A stretch of DNA of 64,000 bases, taken from contig CM018682.1 in NCBI GenBank assembly GCA_009363875.1, positions 60,286,031-60,350,030 on the forward strand, in the 5' to 3' direction. Shown here in pieces: positions 21,940-32,952 of this stretch; position 1 is the first letter of the stretch; each line of letters begins with the position of its first letter. The position numbers were made by a program, and so were the translations under genes. The notes below the pieces were generated by a model that saw only the letters and a program-made list of their open reading frames with translations, was not told the DNA's origin and searched no databases. The DNA comes from Mikania micrantha. Its lineage: Eukaryota; Streptophyta; Magnoliopsida; Asterales; Asteraceae.

Positions 21940-22620
21940 GGGCACGAGAAGTGCTATCATTCCAATTGATAACAATTATAAATCTAGGGAACGTATTCAT
22001 GCCAATAGATATTGTGGGAGGATATCTTACACGCCGGACTGGTCATTAATGACAGCTACTGAGATTATCACGTCTCAAACTAGGAATCATGAGTAGAACA
22101 CTTTACACGCCGGGCTGGACAGGGGTGACAGCTACTAGGACTATTATGTCCCTACCTAGGTATCGAGTATGATATCTTACACACCGGACTGGTTAGTACT
22201 GACAGTTACAGAGACTACTAGGTCTCGCTCTAGATATCGAGTATGATATCTTACACGCCGGGCTAATCCGAAAGGAATAGCTAACAGAGACAATTATGTC
22301 TCTTTATTCAATTTTTTGGGTATGCTACACGCCGGGCTAATCGGTGATGATTAGCTACAGAAACTATTAAGTTTCGTTCTAGATATCGAGCATGATATCT
22401 TACATGCCGGGCTAATCCGTAAGGAATAGCTAAAAGAGACGATTACGCCTCTTACTTATTTCATTGGGTTTTTGTACATGCCGGGCTAATCCGTAAGGAA
22501 TAGCTAACAGAGAATTTTATGTCTCTTTATTCAATTATTGGTTTAACTTACATGCCGGGCTCTTCCGTAAGGAATGGCTAACAGAGATAATTACGTCTCT
22601 TTATTTTCATTACTTGGATA
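21940..22620 (+). repeat. ~80-100-bp tandem units in LTR J
   Basis: About eight diverged units share TTACACGCCGGGCT, a GACAGCTAC or GGAATAGCTAA word, and an AGAGAC-ATTA-GTCTC palindromic end. They fill the middle of the intron-like segment. Confidence 0.8.
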
Positions 22621-22694
22621 AATCATACCGGGAAATACATGGGTGAAATGAAATGGGTATCCATCGTTGTATTACAGGTAGTGTTGAGTTCAGT

Positions 22695-22755
22695 TGAGCA
22701 TGTGGTGGGATGGCGTCTGGGCTTGACCCTTTCGTATGCCCTATATATAAGCATG
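22695..22755 (+). other. Block shared by the J, C, F and K LTRs (J copy)
   Basis: GCATGTGGTGGGATGGCG, then GGGCTTGACCC, then ATGCCCTATATATAAGCAT. Near-copies occur in both C LTRs, twice in F and in K, although the flanks have diverged. The last 19 bases form an ATGC/GCAT imperfect inverted repeat around TATATATA. It lies about 200 bases before the acceptor-like site. Confidence 0.8.
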
Positions 22756-23244
22756 CTTGGCTGGATGAGACAACATCTGTAAATATAACCATGGAGAGGA
22801 CATTGTGTGAAACATGGGATTCAATTAACAATACAAGTTGTGTGAAACGCTGTGAACATGATTGACAAGAATTCAATGGTTTTCAATTACTAAACTTATG
22901 AACTCACCAACCTAGTGTTGACTTTGTTTAAATGCATGTTTTCTCAGGTGACGAATAGGTTTAGGCACCATGATTATAGGGACATAGCTAGTGGACTTTT
23001 AGAAGATCTAGCTACTTTTGTGTTTGCGTACTTTCGGCTAACAAGAATATGAATCATCTTTTGTGTATCTTGTACATACACAAGATATAGTCTCATTGAT
23101 TCTTTTGATTGATTTACTTGGTTAAATTATGAACGATACATTGTAATTTAATCTTGTAATTCTATATCATTGATGTGTTAGCATTTCTCATTTATTATCA
23201 TGTGCTATATAAACAATCTGATCAATTGATTATCACTCAAGATA

Positions 23245-23311
23245 TCGCGCCCCGGGAACCTTCCGCCTGACGGGAAAACCCGATCCGTTCCTGTCGGCCC
23301 GGGGTGTGACA
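23245..23311 (+). terminator. GC-rich self-complementary LTR end (J copy)
   Basis: The last 65 bases have CGCCCCGGGAACC near the start and GGCCCGGGGTGTGACA at the end, which can pair. The same CCCCG...CGGGG arrangement ends the C, F and K LTRs. It could act in 3' end formation or packaging; this is inference. Confidence 0.4.
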
Positions 23312-23781
23312 CGGAGTTCATCAAAGGTACCCTTCCTCATACTCAAGAAATGTAGTAAAACATGAGCAAGTAGCTTGTACTGTAGAGGAAGCTTTCCTTT
23401 CTTGACAGAAGTAACACTGTACACTCCAAAGTAATGAATCCTTATGAAGCAGCCTTTGATGCTTCTTTCTAGAACAACAGTCATCCCAACAGGTTCACCA
23501 CCAAATTGTAGAACCCGTCTAATATCAGCCTCAGTAATACGAATTGCTTGACCAAGCACATTCGCCTCAATCACATAGTCTTCATCAACACTAATCAACC
23601 TTGCTGATTCCCATAAGCTTTGAACATGTGACCTATAAATCTGACATGAATTGGATATAGCATGATAGATCCTCGAACGTCTCAAAAACTTTATCATCGG
23701 CCTGAAATCTTTGCCGTTCTTGGTATTAGGATCTAGATATGCACATAGATTGTGCTTATCTCCAAAGGTAAGATTCGCCAT
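23312..23781 (-). pseudogene. Copia D extra ORF (aORF), N-terminal part
   Basis: The ATG is at 23779-23781 (MANLTFGDKHNLCAYLD). About 155 residues follow with no stop to the solo LTR, and codons resume exactly at 18800. The segment has RIYHAISNSCQIYRSHVQ and EADIRRVLQFGGEPVGM and reads as a folded, non-membrane domain with no signal peptide. In sense order it lies 2.1 kb after D pol, the place where Sirevirus-type Copia elements carry an extra ORF. A function is not known to me. The CGAACC array precedes its start. Confidence 0.75.
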
Positions 23782-25906
23782 TTCTACAATCAGAAAGAAA
23801 ACAAAATTAAAACAAAAAATTTAAAAAAATTAAAAATCAAAAAAAAATTTTCTAAGTGTTGAAACCAGCGAACCTCTTGAGATGAACCTAAGTTTAGACG
23901 AACCTGTTGTCAAGACAAACCTATTAAACTTAACAAACCTTTGATGAACGAACCTTGAATAAACGAACCTTCATAACAAACGAACCTTTTTGGTCAAACG
24001 AACCTTGACCAACAAAGATTCGGTTCTCTGATACTCAGAGGTTCGTCCCGAACCTATCAAGTTCAAGCGAACCTTCAAGATTCCAGCGAACCTTAGTTCA
24101 TTCAACGAACCTAATCCATTTTAAAATCAAAATTTCAAATCTTCGAATTAGATTACAAAATTTATATCCCAAGATTCATAAAACAACGATGAACAACTTT
24201 AATAAAAATAGGTTGTCCAGAAATTAGATTTTAATAGGTTTTGACTCAACAAACAAGGTTCGACTAAAACTATCCTAAAACTTGTCATATCTCCTAATTT
24301 AGCATTAGCCGGTCAAATTCCAAAATTTTTACCTATAAATGATCACAAATCAATTTCGAATCTAATGATATCAGGCAAAAAGCTTCTGAGATCCTCAATC
24401 AAAAAAATAAAAATCTCAACTTGCAGGTTCGCGAACAAGATCTGATAAAAGTGGCGAACGTATTTCACGAACATGTTATTTATATGCGAACCTGTTGACA
24501 AACCTTTTGAACAAACCTATCCAACAAACCTATTGGACAAACCTATCCAACAAACCTATTGGACGAACCTATCCACGAAACCAATTGGACGAACCTGTTA
24601 GACGAACCTTTCCAACGAACCTCTTCACAAACCTTTCAGGCAAACTTTTTTTTAAAAATTCAATTTTATTTAAAATTTCAAACAAATTAATGTTTTAATG
24701 GTTCAAAGTCAGAACAAATAATCAAAAAATATTGATTTAACATCAGATAAAACAAAAATCTTTTTGTAGTTTTTTTTAAAATTTTTTAAAACAAACAAAC
24801 AAACTACAATTTAACAAATCTAACTATTCTAACAAAACAATCACATATTTTTATTTAAGAAAGATCCAGACATGAGATCATATTGTATTACAATTATCAG
24901 CATCCCTGATTGAATTAATGAATATATTTATCAGGAAATTATAATTCAAAGATGATTGTCAGTATAAAACCTCTTTAAGTTTAATTACTTAGTTAAGATA
25001 TCAATTAAAACAAAATCATCAAATACCTTATAATATCCATTTACTTGAACACATCCCCGTTTTGTGAATAACTAATTAAACACAAATGTTCTTGAAATTA
25101 ATTACTTCAATTTTTACTAGCTTGATCATGTAAAAACAAATTATAATTTCTTTTAAAACAACAAAATGTAAAACAATTTGAATTTGTTCAAAATCTTGGA
25201 ATCAAGGTTGATACTTTCGTATACTCACGTGATCCAGAAAATGAACTAAACAATAATTTAAGATTAAGCTTTTAACAATCAGATCGATATTTTCATATAC
25301 GCAGAGATTGTCCAAATCTTAATCAGAGCCAAGAAAACAAATATGAATTGTTTAAAGCTATAACAATCAGGTCAATACGTAAGTATACACAGAGAATGTT
25401 TCAGCTTTAAACTAAAATAAAAGAAAAACAAATTCAGAATTTCTTTTGAAAAAATAAACACATGATCAAAACTAGTAACTTGACTTTTGCTCAAGAAACA
25501 TTTTGTAAAATTAATCACCACTCGTCCAGGACAAAACTAAGTACTGTATTCTAAGCATATGTTTCTCATAAAGCATATATCAAAATTTTGTCTAATGTTA
25601 TCTTAACTAAGTTATAAACCTACCAACATATCATACTAAGTAATTGTAACTGCTCTTTATGTTTAAGTTCTTATATGATACAAATGTGCTTCTAATTGCA
25701 AACAATGTGCTATCACTTCTCACTTGGTCGAATCAATTTCTCAAAATTTTAATTTTTTTCATGTTTTTGTGTTTTTGATTTTTACAAATGTTTTTGTATT
25801 TTTCAAAATTTTCTCCCCCTAAAAACTAAAACAAAAAACAACAAAACTGAAAAATCTGATGTTAATTCAATAACATTGATTATGAAGGAAGTTGATTTTT
25901 AATTAC
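23782..25906 (-). other. Spacer between D pol and aORF
   Basis: This 2.1-kb AT-rich stretch has no domain. It holds a CGAACC array in the half next to the aORF start, and otherwise A-rich and T-rich tracts. In sense order it could hold a promoter or leader for the aORF. Confidence 0.6.
23865..24645. repeat. CGAACC array before the D aORF
   Basis: About 30 (C/A)(G/A)AACCT words lie in two clusters (23868-24112 and 24425-24640), mostly reading CGAACCT on the plus strand, thus AGGTTCG in element sense. The second cluster has a local tandem unit of about 22 bases (ACAAACCTATCCA, ACAAACCTATTGG alternately). A 67-codon ORF over it is only repeat translation. Confidence 0.85.
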
Positions 25907-27540
25907 CTAACCCATGACCCGAATGCCATTTAATTTGAGCAAATACTCAAAACGGTTTTTATGAAAAGCCTTGGTGAGAAGGTCTGCTCGTTGCTCATTG
26001 GTATGTATCTTCACCACATCAATAAGTTTCTTTTCATAGCAATCGAGTATGAAATGAAACCTAATATCAATATGTTTGGATCGTGAATGATACACAGGAT
26101 TCTTAGTTATAGCAATAGCAGCCTCGTTATAACATGAATTGGGGTAGTCAGAAAATTCAAACCATAGTCTCTCATCTGTTGTTGTATCCACAAAACTTGT
26201 GAACAACAACTGGCAGCCCCTACATACTCAGCCTTACAGGTCGAAGTAGCAAAAGATGTTTGATTTTTGCACTGCCAAGAAACAAACCGCTCCCCCATAA
26301 ATTGTGCACCTCCAGTTGTGGATTTCGCATCTATCTTACATCCTCCATAGTCGGAGTCACTGTAGGCATTGAAGGAAAAGTTATCATCCTTAGGATACCA
26401 CAAACCGGTGTCTGGTGTACCCTTCAGATAAAGAAGAATTCTCTTGACTGCAATCAGATGTGACACTTTAGGTTTTGATTGATATCGAGCACAGATACTT
26501 GTAGCAAATACAATATCTGGCCTTGAGGCTTTCAGATACATCAAACTTCCATTCATTCCATGATACAAAGTAGCATCAATTATTTCCCCCTTAATATCAG
26601 GCTCAATCCCGTGATTAGGCTGAATGGGCGTGGAAATTGGTTTTGAATCAAACATGCTAAACTGTTTTAGCACATTTTGAATTTATTTTGTCTGATGAAT
26701 GAAGATTCCATCATCAGTTTGATCAATCTGTAAACCCAGGAAAAATTTGATGTCTGACATGGCACTCATTTCGAATTTCTCAATCATCACCTCTTTAAAC
26801 TCCAAACATAGTTGTTCATCGGTAGATCCAAAGATAATGTCATCTACATAAATCTGAACAAGAATAATATCCTTGCCCTTTTCCTGATAAAACAATGTTT
26901 TGTCAATCTAACCCCTATTGAACCCAAGGTGAGTCGATAATGTCTCATACCAGGCACGTGGAGCCTGAAGTAGACCATACAGTGCTTTGTCCAAAAGGTA
27001 AACCTGATCCCGGTGGATAGGATCCTTAAAGCCCGGTGGCTGACAAACATACACTGTTTCCTTCAAAGAACCATACAGAAATGCAGACTTGACATCCAAT
27101 TGAAAAACTTTGAATTTCTTGTGAGCAGCAAAAGCAAGAAAAAGTCTAATTGCTTCCAACCGTGCCACAGGTGCAAACACTTCATCGTAATCAATTCGTT
27201 CAACTTGTCCGGAACCTTGAACCACTAAACGTGCTTTGTTACGAACAATTACGCCTCGATCATCTCGTTTGCATCTTAACACCCATCTGGTGCCAATTTT
27301 CTTTTCTCCTTTTGGCAAATCACCTAAATGCCAAACACCCAATTTCTGAAACTGATTCAGCTCTTCTTGCATAGCCTCCACCCAAGCAGGCTCACACAAC
27401 GCTTCAGTAACAGTCTTTGGCTCAATCTGAGAAATAAATGCAGAATGCAACCACAGCTCTTGAGTTCCATGAGTTCTTTCTAACTCCACATACAAACTCG
27501 CCTCATTTGTAACTTGATGTCGTGTTTGTACTCCATCATT
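25907..27540 (-). pseudogene. Copia D reverse transcriptase and RNase H
   Basis: In sense order: RT start with GTRWVLRCKRDDRG and QLDVKSAFLYGSLKE (about 27350-27080), RT catalytic YVDD in VQIYVDDIIFGS (about 26850), then DIKFFLGLQI, GSLMYLKASRPDI, and RNase H (AYSDSDYGGC, STCKAEYVGA, RADLLTKAF). The final stop follows GIRVMG at 25907. Frameshifts occur near 26900 and 26200 and a stop near 26680. RT and RNase H turn element RNA into DNA. All key motifs can be seen but not in one frame. Confidence 0.9.
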
Positions 27541-29190
27541 TGGATTTCCAATGATCTAATCAACAGGATGATTTACATGGACTCTAGTGACCGGCACTTG
27601 CGGGACCCCAACATTATGATCAAGATTTGTAGTATTCTGATCTACATCTTGATCATGAGAAATAACATCTTCAAAAACATCATGATCATCATCAGATGAC
27701 CAATCATCATTAATTACTTCTGAAACGCCTTCCTCATGTGGATTATTATCTTCAGCTTGATGAGAAATACCTTGATCTTCAGAATTCTGCAAATCATATA
27801 ACATGTTTAAGGTTATTTCATCATCAGAAACATTTGGAGAAAAATTAAAAGACTCAAACAGTTTATCATAATCAAAAAGCCAATCTGGTCCTTTGCCGTC
27901 AGGTATAGATGTATGTCTTTGAACATCCACATGATACCATAATTCCACAACACCCGTACGTTTACTAAACACACGTTTGTTGAGAAGACTGTAGCCATGA
28001 AAGAAACCCTCTTCAATTTTAGAATTGAATTTTGAATCTTTCTTAAGCATGGTACAAGGAGCCCTAAAAGGTTCCAAGTGTTCCAAATTAGGCTTTCGAT
28101 TTTGAAGCAATTCATAGCATGTTTTATTGTGTCTTTTAACAATCACAACTCTGTTAAGAGTAAAAAAAGTTGTAGCCACAGCTTCACTCCAAAATGTAAT
28201 GGGGAGTTTAGAATCAGCGAGCATGGTTCTTGCAGACTCAATCAATGTTCTGTTCTTTCTCTCAGCTACACCATTCATTTGAGGTTCATATGGTGCACTG
28301 AATTGCTGCTGAATGCCCTTTGAATCACAAAATTCTTCGATTTGATGATTTTTAAATTCAGTCCCATTATCTGAACGAACACGCCTTACTCTCAACTTAT
28401 ATAATGTCTCCAACCTGTTAACCAACAACACAAAATTTTCATAAGTATCCGATTTATGCTTTAAGAACATGACCCATGAAAATCTAGAAATGTCATCAGT
28501 CACCACAAAACAATAAGATTCACCACCTATACTTTTCACATTTATTGGTCGAAACAAATCCGTATGAAGAAGTTCAAGTGGCTTATCAATTGAAAATATT
28601 GTTTTTGTTTTAGGTGAATTCCTTTTCTGTTTACCCTTCTTGCACGACACACACACATCAGGAAGTTTAAAGTGTTTAACCGGTACACCCACAACCAAAT
28701 AATTGTGTACTAGATGATTCATCTTCCTGATATGAATATGCCCCATCCGTCTGCGCCAAGACTGTGTATCTTGCTCAGTTGCCTTAGACACCAGACACGT
28801 CTCCACCTTATTCACCGTCTCCGCCTTTGCCATGTCAAGTACATACAAATCCTTGCTCTGATCAGCAGTCATCAGAATCCACTCCTCAGGAATCTGAAAT
28901 CCTTGCTTAAGTACATAACACCTATCTTTATCAAACATTACTTTGTATTCTTTGTCACAAATCTGCGACAAATTCAACAAGTTGTTAGTTAATTCTTTGC
29001 AGTAATTAACATTGTCAAATGAAACTTTACCATTCGTCAAACTACCAAACCCGGTAATTTGACCTCCTTTGTCCCCTGCAAAGTTCACATAGCTTCGTTT
29101 CATTGATTTAAAATCTCTCAACAAATTCAACTCTCCAGTCATGTGCCGTTAACATCCACTATCAACAATCCAACGACTATTGATATGGCC
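27541..29190 (-). pseudogene. Copia D protease and integrase
   Basis: The protease active site WIVDSG is present at about 29165, followed after one residue by a TAA (29146-29148) before RHMTG. From 29142 a 528-codon frame is open: pre-integrase zinc domain (RRRMGHIHIRKMNHLVH, CVSCKKGK), integrase core with Asp in HTDLFRPI, Asp in RSDNGTEF and Glu in NGVAERKNRTLIE, then the C-terminal part and an acidic linker. The first His of the LWH pair is Arg (SWRRRMGH). The gene ends with a stop at 27556 before RT. Confidence 0.9.
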
Positions 29191-30168
29191 CATGAATGCC
29201 ACCTGCACAATAAATTAAAACAAATCAGTATCAAAAGGGATGACTCCCGCCATTTCGGCGTTGAGTCTCCCTGAATGTACCCCTGCCATTCTGTTGTTGT
29301 GAACTGCTTGAAGACCCATCTTCAATGTTTTCATCCTTTTTCCTAGAAATTTGATCACCTGACCTGCATCTCAATTTCCAAAAAGATTTTGACTTACCAG
29401 TTTGTTTTGAAAATGATTTTGAAGAAAATTTGTCAAAGAAATCATCATCAGATGATGTCACCATTTTCACAAGCTTTTTCACATTCCTTTTGTTATCAAA
29501 AACTCTTTTCTTCTTATTCTTTTCTTCTTTTACCCAAACACAATGAGGATTAAATTTCCTAAGAACTCTCATTTCTTCCTCACTAGGTTTCACTTTCCTA
29601 GGACTTCCACTTGACCTATTCACCCAACTCTTATCATCTAAACTGATCTGATTCTGTTGTTTGGACAATTAGCAGAAATATGTCCTTTTCCACAACAAGT
29701 AAAACACTTTCGTGTTTCTGTTGGTGAATAAGACCTAAAACTGCTACAATCAGTAGAATTGAAATCCAAATCACAATTAGCAATCAGATGACCAAATTTA
29801 CCACAATGGTAACATTTTTTATCTTTCTGATGATTCTTTGGTTTTGGTTCATCTTAGTAATTAGATGAACTGAACGGTTTAGAAGCAACCTTTGCAGATG
29901 AGAATTTGTTTCTCAAACCAGTTGATTTTATCTTTGAATTAGTCTTTTGATTTTGAAAATTCTTTGATTTGTCTTTATGTCCAACTCCAAACTTATCAAA
30001 GAAAAAATACACTTTATCAACCTTTTTAGAAATCACATTTTGCTTTTGAAAAATACCACTAGACTCTCCTTTATGTGTAGTAGATGACTTTACATACACC
30101 ATAGGTTTGAGAGTAGTGGTTGTTTTGGGTTTCATCACTGGTTTAGAAACAAGATTAGGTTTGATCAC
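29191..30168 (-). pseudogene. Copia D gag, nucleocapsid part
   Basis: A Lys/Ser/Thr-rich frame (30168-29854) meets a stop, then come two CCHC knuckles near 29820 and 29700 (CYHCGKFGHLIANC and CFTCCGKGHISANC), then a basic region to about 29231. Joined to 42923-44103 it would be the downstream half of D gag. Element B has about 440 residues between its two knuckles; here only about 115 residues lie between element C and the next knuckle, so part of D seems lost at the C junction. Confidence 0.75.
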
Positions 30169-30669
30169 TGTCACACCCCGAGCCGGCAGGGTTGGATCGA
30201 AGTCCCCGTCGGGCGGAAGGTTCTCGGGGCGCGATATCGTGAGTGATAATCGTGATGATCAGATTGTTTACATAGCATCAATGTTTAGAATAACTAAAGC
30301 ACAATCAAGCATTAAACTAAGATTACAAAGTTAAATTACAATATCAATGTTCAGTAATTTAACTCGGTAAACCTAACAAAAGAATAAAATGTTTTCTATC
30401 TTGTAACTGTACAAGACATCCAAAAGTGATTCGTATGAATAACAAAGTATGTGCTTCCAAAATCAGCTAGGTCCTCTATCGAGGCCGCCTAGCATGCAAT
30501 CCAAAAGCCTTAGCTTAAACCTGTTCATCACCTGAGAAAGCATGTAAGAAAACAAAGTCAACACAATGGTTGGTGAGTTCATAAAGTTTATAAGTTTAAA
30601 AATTGCTTTAGCAAACCTCTTTTGCTAAAACTTTAATCTTATTAACTCCACATGTAATATCCAAATCGG

Positions 30670-30745
30670 TATGCTTATATATAGGGCATACCCCTGAGTC
30701 GAGCCTACAACCCACCCAGACGCCGTCCCACCACATACTAATACG
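30670..30745 (-). other. Block shared by the J, C, F and K LTRs (C copies)
   Basis: ATGCTTATATATAGGGCAT (plus strand) then CCCAGACGCCGTCCCACCAC. The C 5' LTR copy begins at 39467. Matches the J, F and K copies despite divergence around it. Confidence 0.8.
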
Positions 30746-30924
30746 CATATGACCCTGTTGTTAATAATAATTAAGCATTTTACCTACAATTCAACCCATT
30801 CTTCATCATAGCTTTAGTTTATTGTTTCAAAGTTTACAAGTCTATAGCATCCATACGTATTAGCTTCCATATAAGTTTAACAAGCCTCATAGTTTAACAC
30901 ATCATAGTTTAGCTTTCCCTAATC

Positions 30925-31345
30925 TCATGCGTGAGTACAAGCCCTGCTCTAGCAGAAGTTTACCAATTACGTAGCTCACGGCTAGATATAAGCACTGCTC
31001 TAGCAGAAGTTTAGCCATTACGTATCTCATGAATTAGTTAAGCTTAGTCTAGCAATTACGTGTCTCCTATACAAGATACAAGCCCTGCTCTAGCAGAAGT
31101 TTAGCAATTACGTATCTCATACATAGACACAAGCCATGCATACACAAATAGTTCAGCATTTACTTATCTCATATAAGCAGACACAAGCCCTGCTATAGCA
31201 GAAGTTTAGCAATTACATGCCTCTTATATAGATAACAGCTTAGCCTCGTCATAGTTTAACTTTCACGTATCTCAATACATGGGTACAAGCCCTGCTATAG
31301 CAGAAGTTTAGCAATTACGTAGCCCATGTTTAGATACAAGCTTAG
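30925..31345 (-). repeat. ~55-bp tandem units in C 3' LTR
   Basis: Six to seven units carry ACAAGCCCTGCTCTAGCAG then AAGTTTAGCAATTACGTATC. The same array is at 39727-40135 in the 5' LTR. Confidence 0.85.
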
Positions 31346-31665
31346 CATTTCGCGCGCAATCATAGTTTCGAGCATATAGTTTCAAGCATTCGCACATAGT
31401 TTGAGCATGAAGTTCATAGAATAAGCATCAAGTGTATAGTTTAAGCTTCCAGTTTGTAGCATAAGCATCAATCGTATAGCTTTAAGTTTCTAGTTTGTAG
31501 CATAAGCATCAAGTCTCAAGTTTAAGCATTTAGTTTCTAGCATAAGCATCAAGCCTCAAGTTTAAGCATTTAGTTTCCAGCATAAGCATCAAGCCTCAAG
31601 TTTAAGAATTTAGTTTCTAGCATAAGCATGAAGCCTCAAGTTCAATCATCAAGTATATAGATTCT
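31345..31665 (-). repeat. ~38-bp tandem units in C 3' LTR
   Basis: About seven units carry AGCATAAGCATCAAGCCTCA and AGTTTAAGCATTTAGTTTCT. The 5' LTR copy is at about 40140-40455. It adjoins the 55-bp array. Confidence 0.85.
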
Positions 31666-32257
31666 CAAGAATAATAGTTTCCAAGCATAAGCTTTGTCAT
31701 ATGTACCATGATTATGTTTAGAAGCATTAAATAACATTTCAATAATTCATTAAAATGTTTAACATGCTTCTCAGTCCCGAAGTAAAAACAAATAAGTTTC
31801 AAAATGGACAAATGAACTCACCTTGTGTCCGTAGTGATTGACTAAGCAAAACAAGAATACGCACACTCGTTGTTGTGTTTTGTGTTGTATTCACGATCAT
31901 GTATTGATTTCACATAGTTTGTAGCTGATAAATATAAGTTGTAATGATCTGTGTGTGCTCATGTGTGTTAGCCCTATGTTGGCTAACACTTGCGAGTCGC
32001 GGTCATCTTTCGGCCCTTTTATACTTATTAAAGATGCTTGTGACACATAACATATCTAAATTAATGTCAACCTTCTTGTTTATGTGCTTTGATTTCATAA
32101 CCAATAAAAAATCCTTAATCAAATTTAAAGATTTGAGTTTTAGGGTTTTCCTCGATGTGCCTAATCCACTTCTCATTATCTTTGTAATCGATTATTCAAA
32201 TCCCATGCATGTTATTCAAAATCAATTTCTAAAAATGTTAGTTCATGTCTTTTAAGC

Positions 32258-32560
32258 ATAGGGCCGAATAATGATTTGGGTTAAATCACATGTAGGTTAA
32301 TTTAACCCTTATGGACCGTATAGATGAATTGGGTCGTATAATACTTGTGGGCCTAAGCATCGATATGACTCATCACTTGGGCCGAATGGAAATTCACTTG
32401 GGCCAAGCTAATTGGGCCGATTAGGGGTGGTTTAGGCTATTAACTGAGATTTAATTTAGTAGTTGTGGGCTGCCTAAATGGCCATGGGCTGGCTTTTAGC
32501 TCTGGGCCACATAACGAATTCGGTTAGTTGGTTGTCACCGGCCCAAAACTTGGAGCTGTT
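32258..32560 (-). repeat. GGCCCA array in C 3' LTR
   Basis: About eight GGGCC-type words (GGCCCA in sense) lie within 300 bases, right after the CGAACC array in sense order. The 5' LTR copy is at about 41050-41340. LTR J has the same order. Confidence 0.65.
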
Positions 32561-32587
32561 GTTGAATCGGGACAACAGTTTCATTTT

Positions 32588-32952
32588 CAGTGAACCTTTG
32601 GGGTAGGGTTCGGCCAAGTGAAAGCAACAGGTTCGCATGCCATGAGTTTCTAGGTTCGGTGGTTACTAGCAGTCAAGGGTTCGACATTCCATGTAGGTTC
32701 GGCTATGGCTGCTACACACATAGGTTCGCCATCAACATGGTTTCACCGCACTGGTTCGTGACAATCCAGAGGTTCGCAAGGAAAGGTTCGTGTAGATGGC
32801 TAGGTTCGGGAGACCAGGGTTTGGTGTTGTCTACAGGTTCGCTCATGGGTTTGTGAGCAACAACTGCACAGGGTTCGTCGGGTTTAGGGGGTGGTTCGTG
32901 GCTCATGCATGCAGCCTCCATAGGTTCGGCCAGTGCCAATTCACGAACCTGT
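32588..32952 (-). repeat. CGAACC array in C 3' LTR
   Basis: About 18 AGGTTCG words on the plus strand (CGAACCT in element sense) have irregular spacers. The 5' LTR copy is at about 41380-41745. Apparent ORFs across it are repeat translation. Confidence 0.85.

Larger units (their letters stand above)
21281..22947 (+). other. Intron-like segment in LTR J
   Basis: AACAAG/GTGAGTTCATATGCCCC and ATGTTTTCTCAG/GTGACGAATAGG bracket 1,667 bases. These two contexts recur in K, C, G1 and I at matching positions. Inside are tandem units and a block found in the J, C, F and K LTRs. Splicing would remove both from a gag mRNA leader; it is not shown. Confidence 0.5.
18801..23311 (+). mobile_element. Chromovirus solo LTR J (4,511 bp)
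   Basis: It starts TGTGACAACCAGTACC, ends GGGGTGTGACA and is flanked by CGGAG on both sides. There is no primer site, gag or pol inside, so it is a solo LTR left by LTR-LTR recombination. Internal order: U3, TATA at 19521, CT-rich start, CGAACC array, AT microsatellite, GGCCCA array, intron-like segment with tandem units and the conserved CCCTATATATAAGC block, then the GC-rich end. It splits the aORF of D. At 4.5 kb it is longer than most plant LTRs. Confidence 0.9.
30532..31821 (-). other. Intron-like segment in C 3' LTR
   Basis: In sense, ACACAAG/GTGAGTTCATTTG starts it and GCTTTCTCAG/GTGATGAACAGG ends it, 1,290 bases apart. The 5' LTR copy (39329-40618) is also 1,290 bases, but its donor has changed to GTTAGTTC. 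Tandem repeats and the conserved block lie inside. Confidence 0.45.

Noticed and set aside
17744..23781. aORF as a host gene with a large intron
   Set aside because: The gap has LTR edges and a 5-base target duplication, and the ORF is placed and oriented as part of Copia D.
24495..24698. 67-codon ORF rich in Asn, Lys and Pro
   Set aside because: It is translation of the CGAACC/AAACCT array and not a gene.
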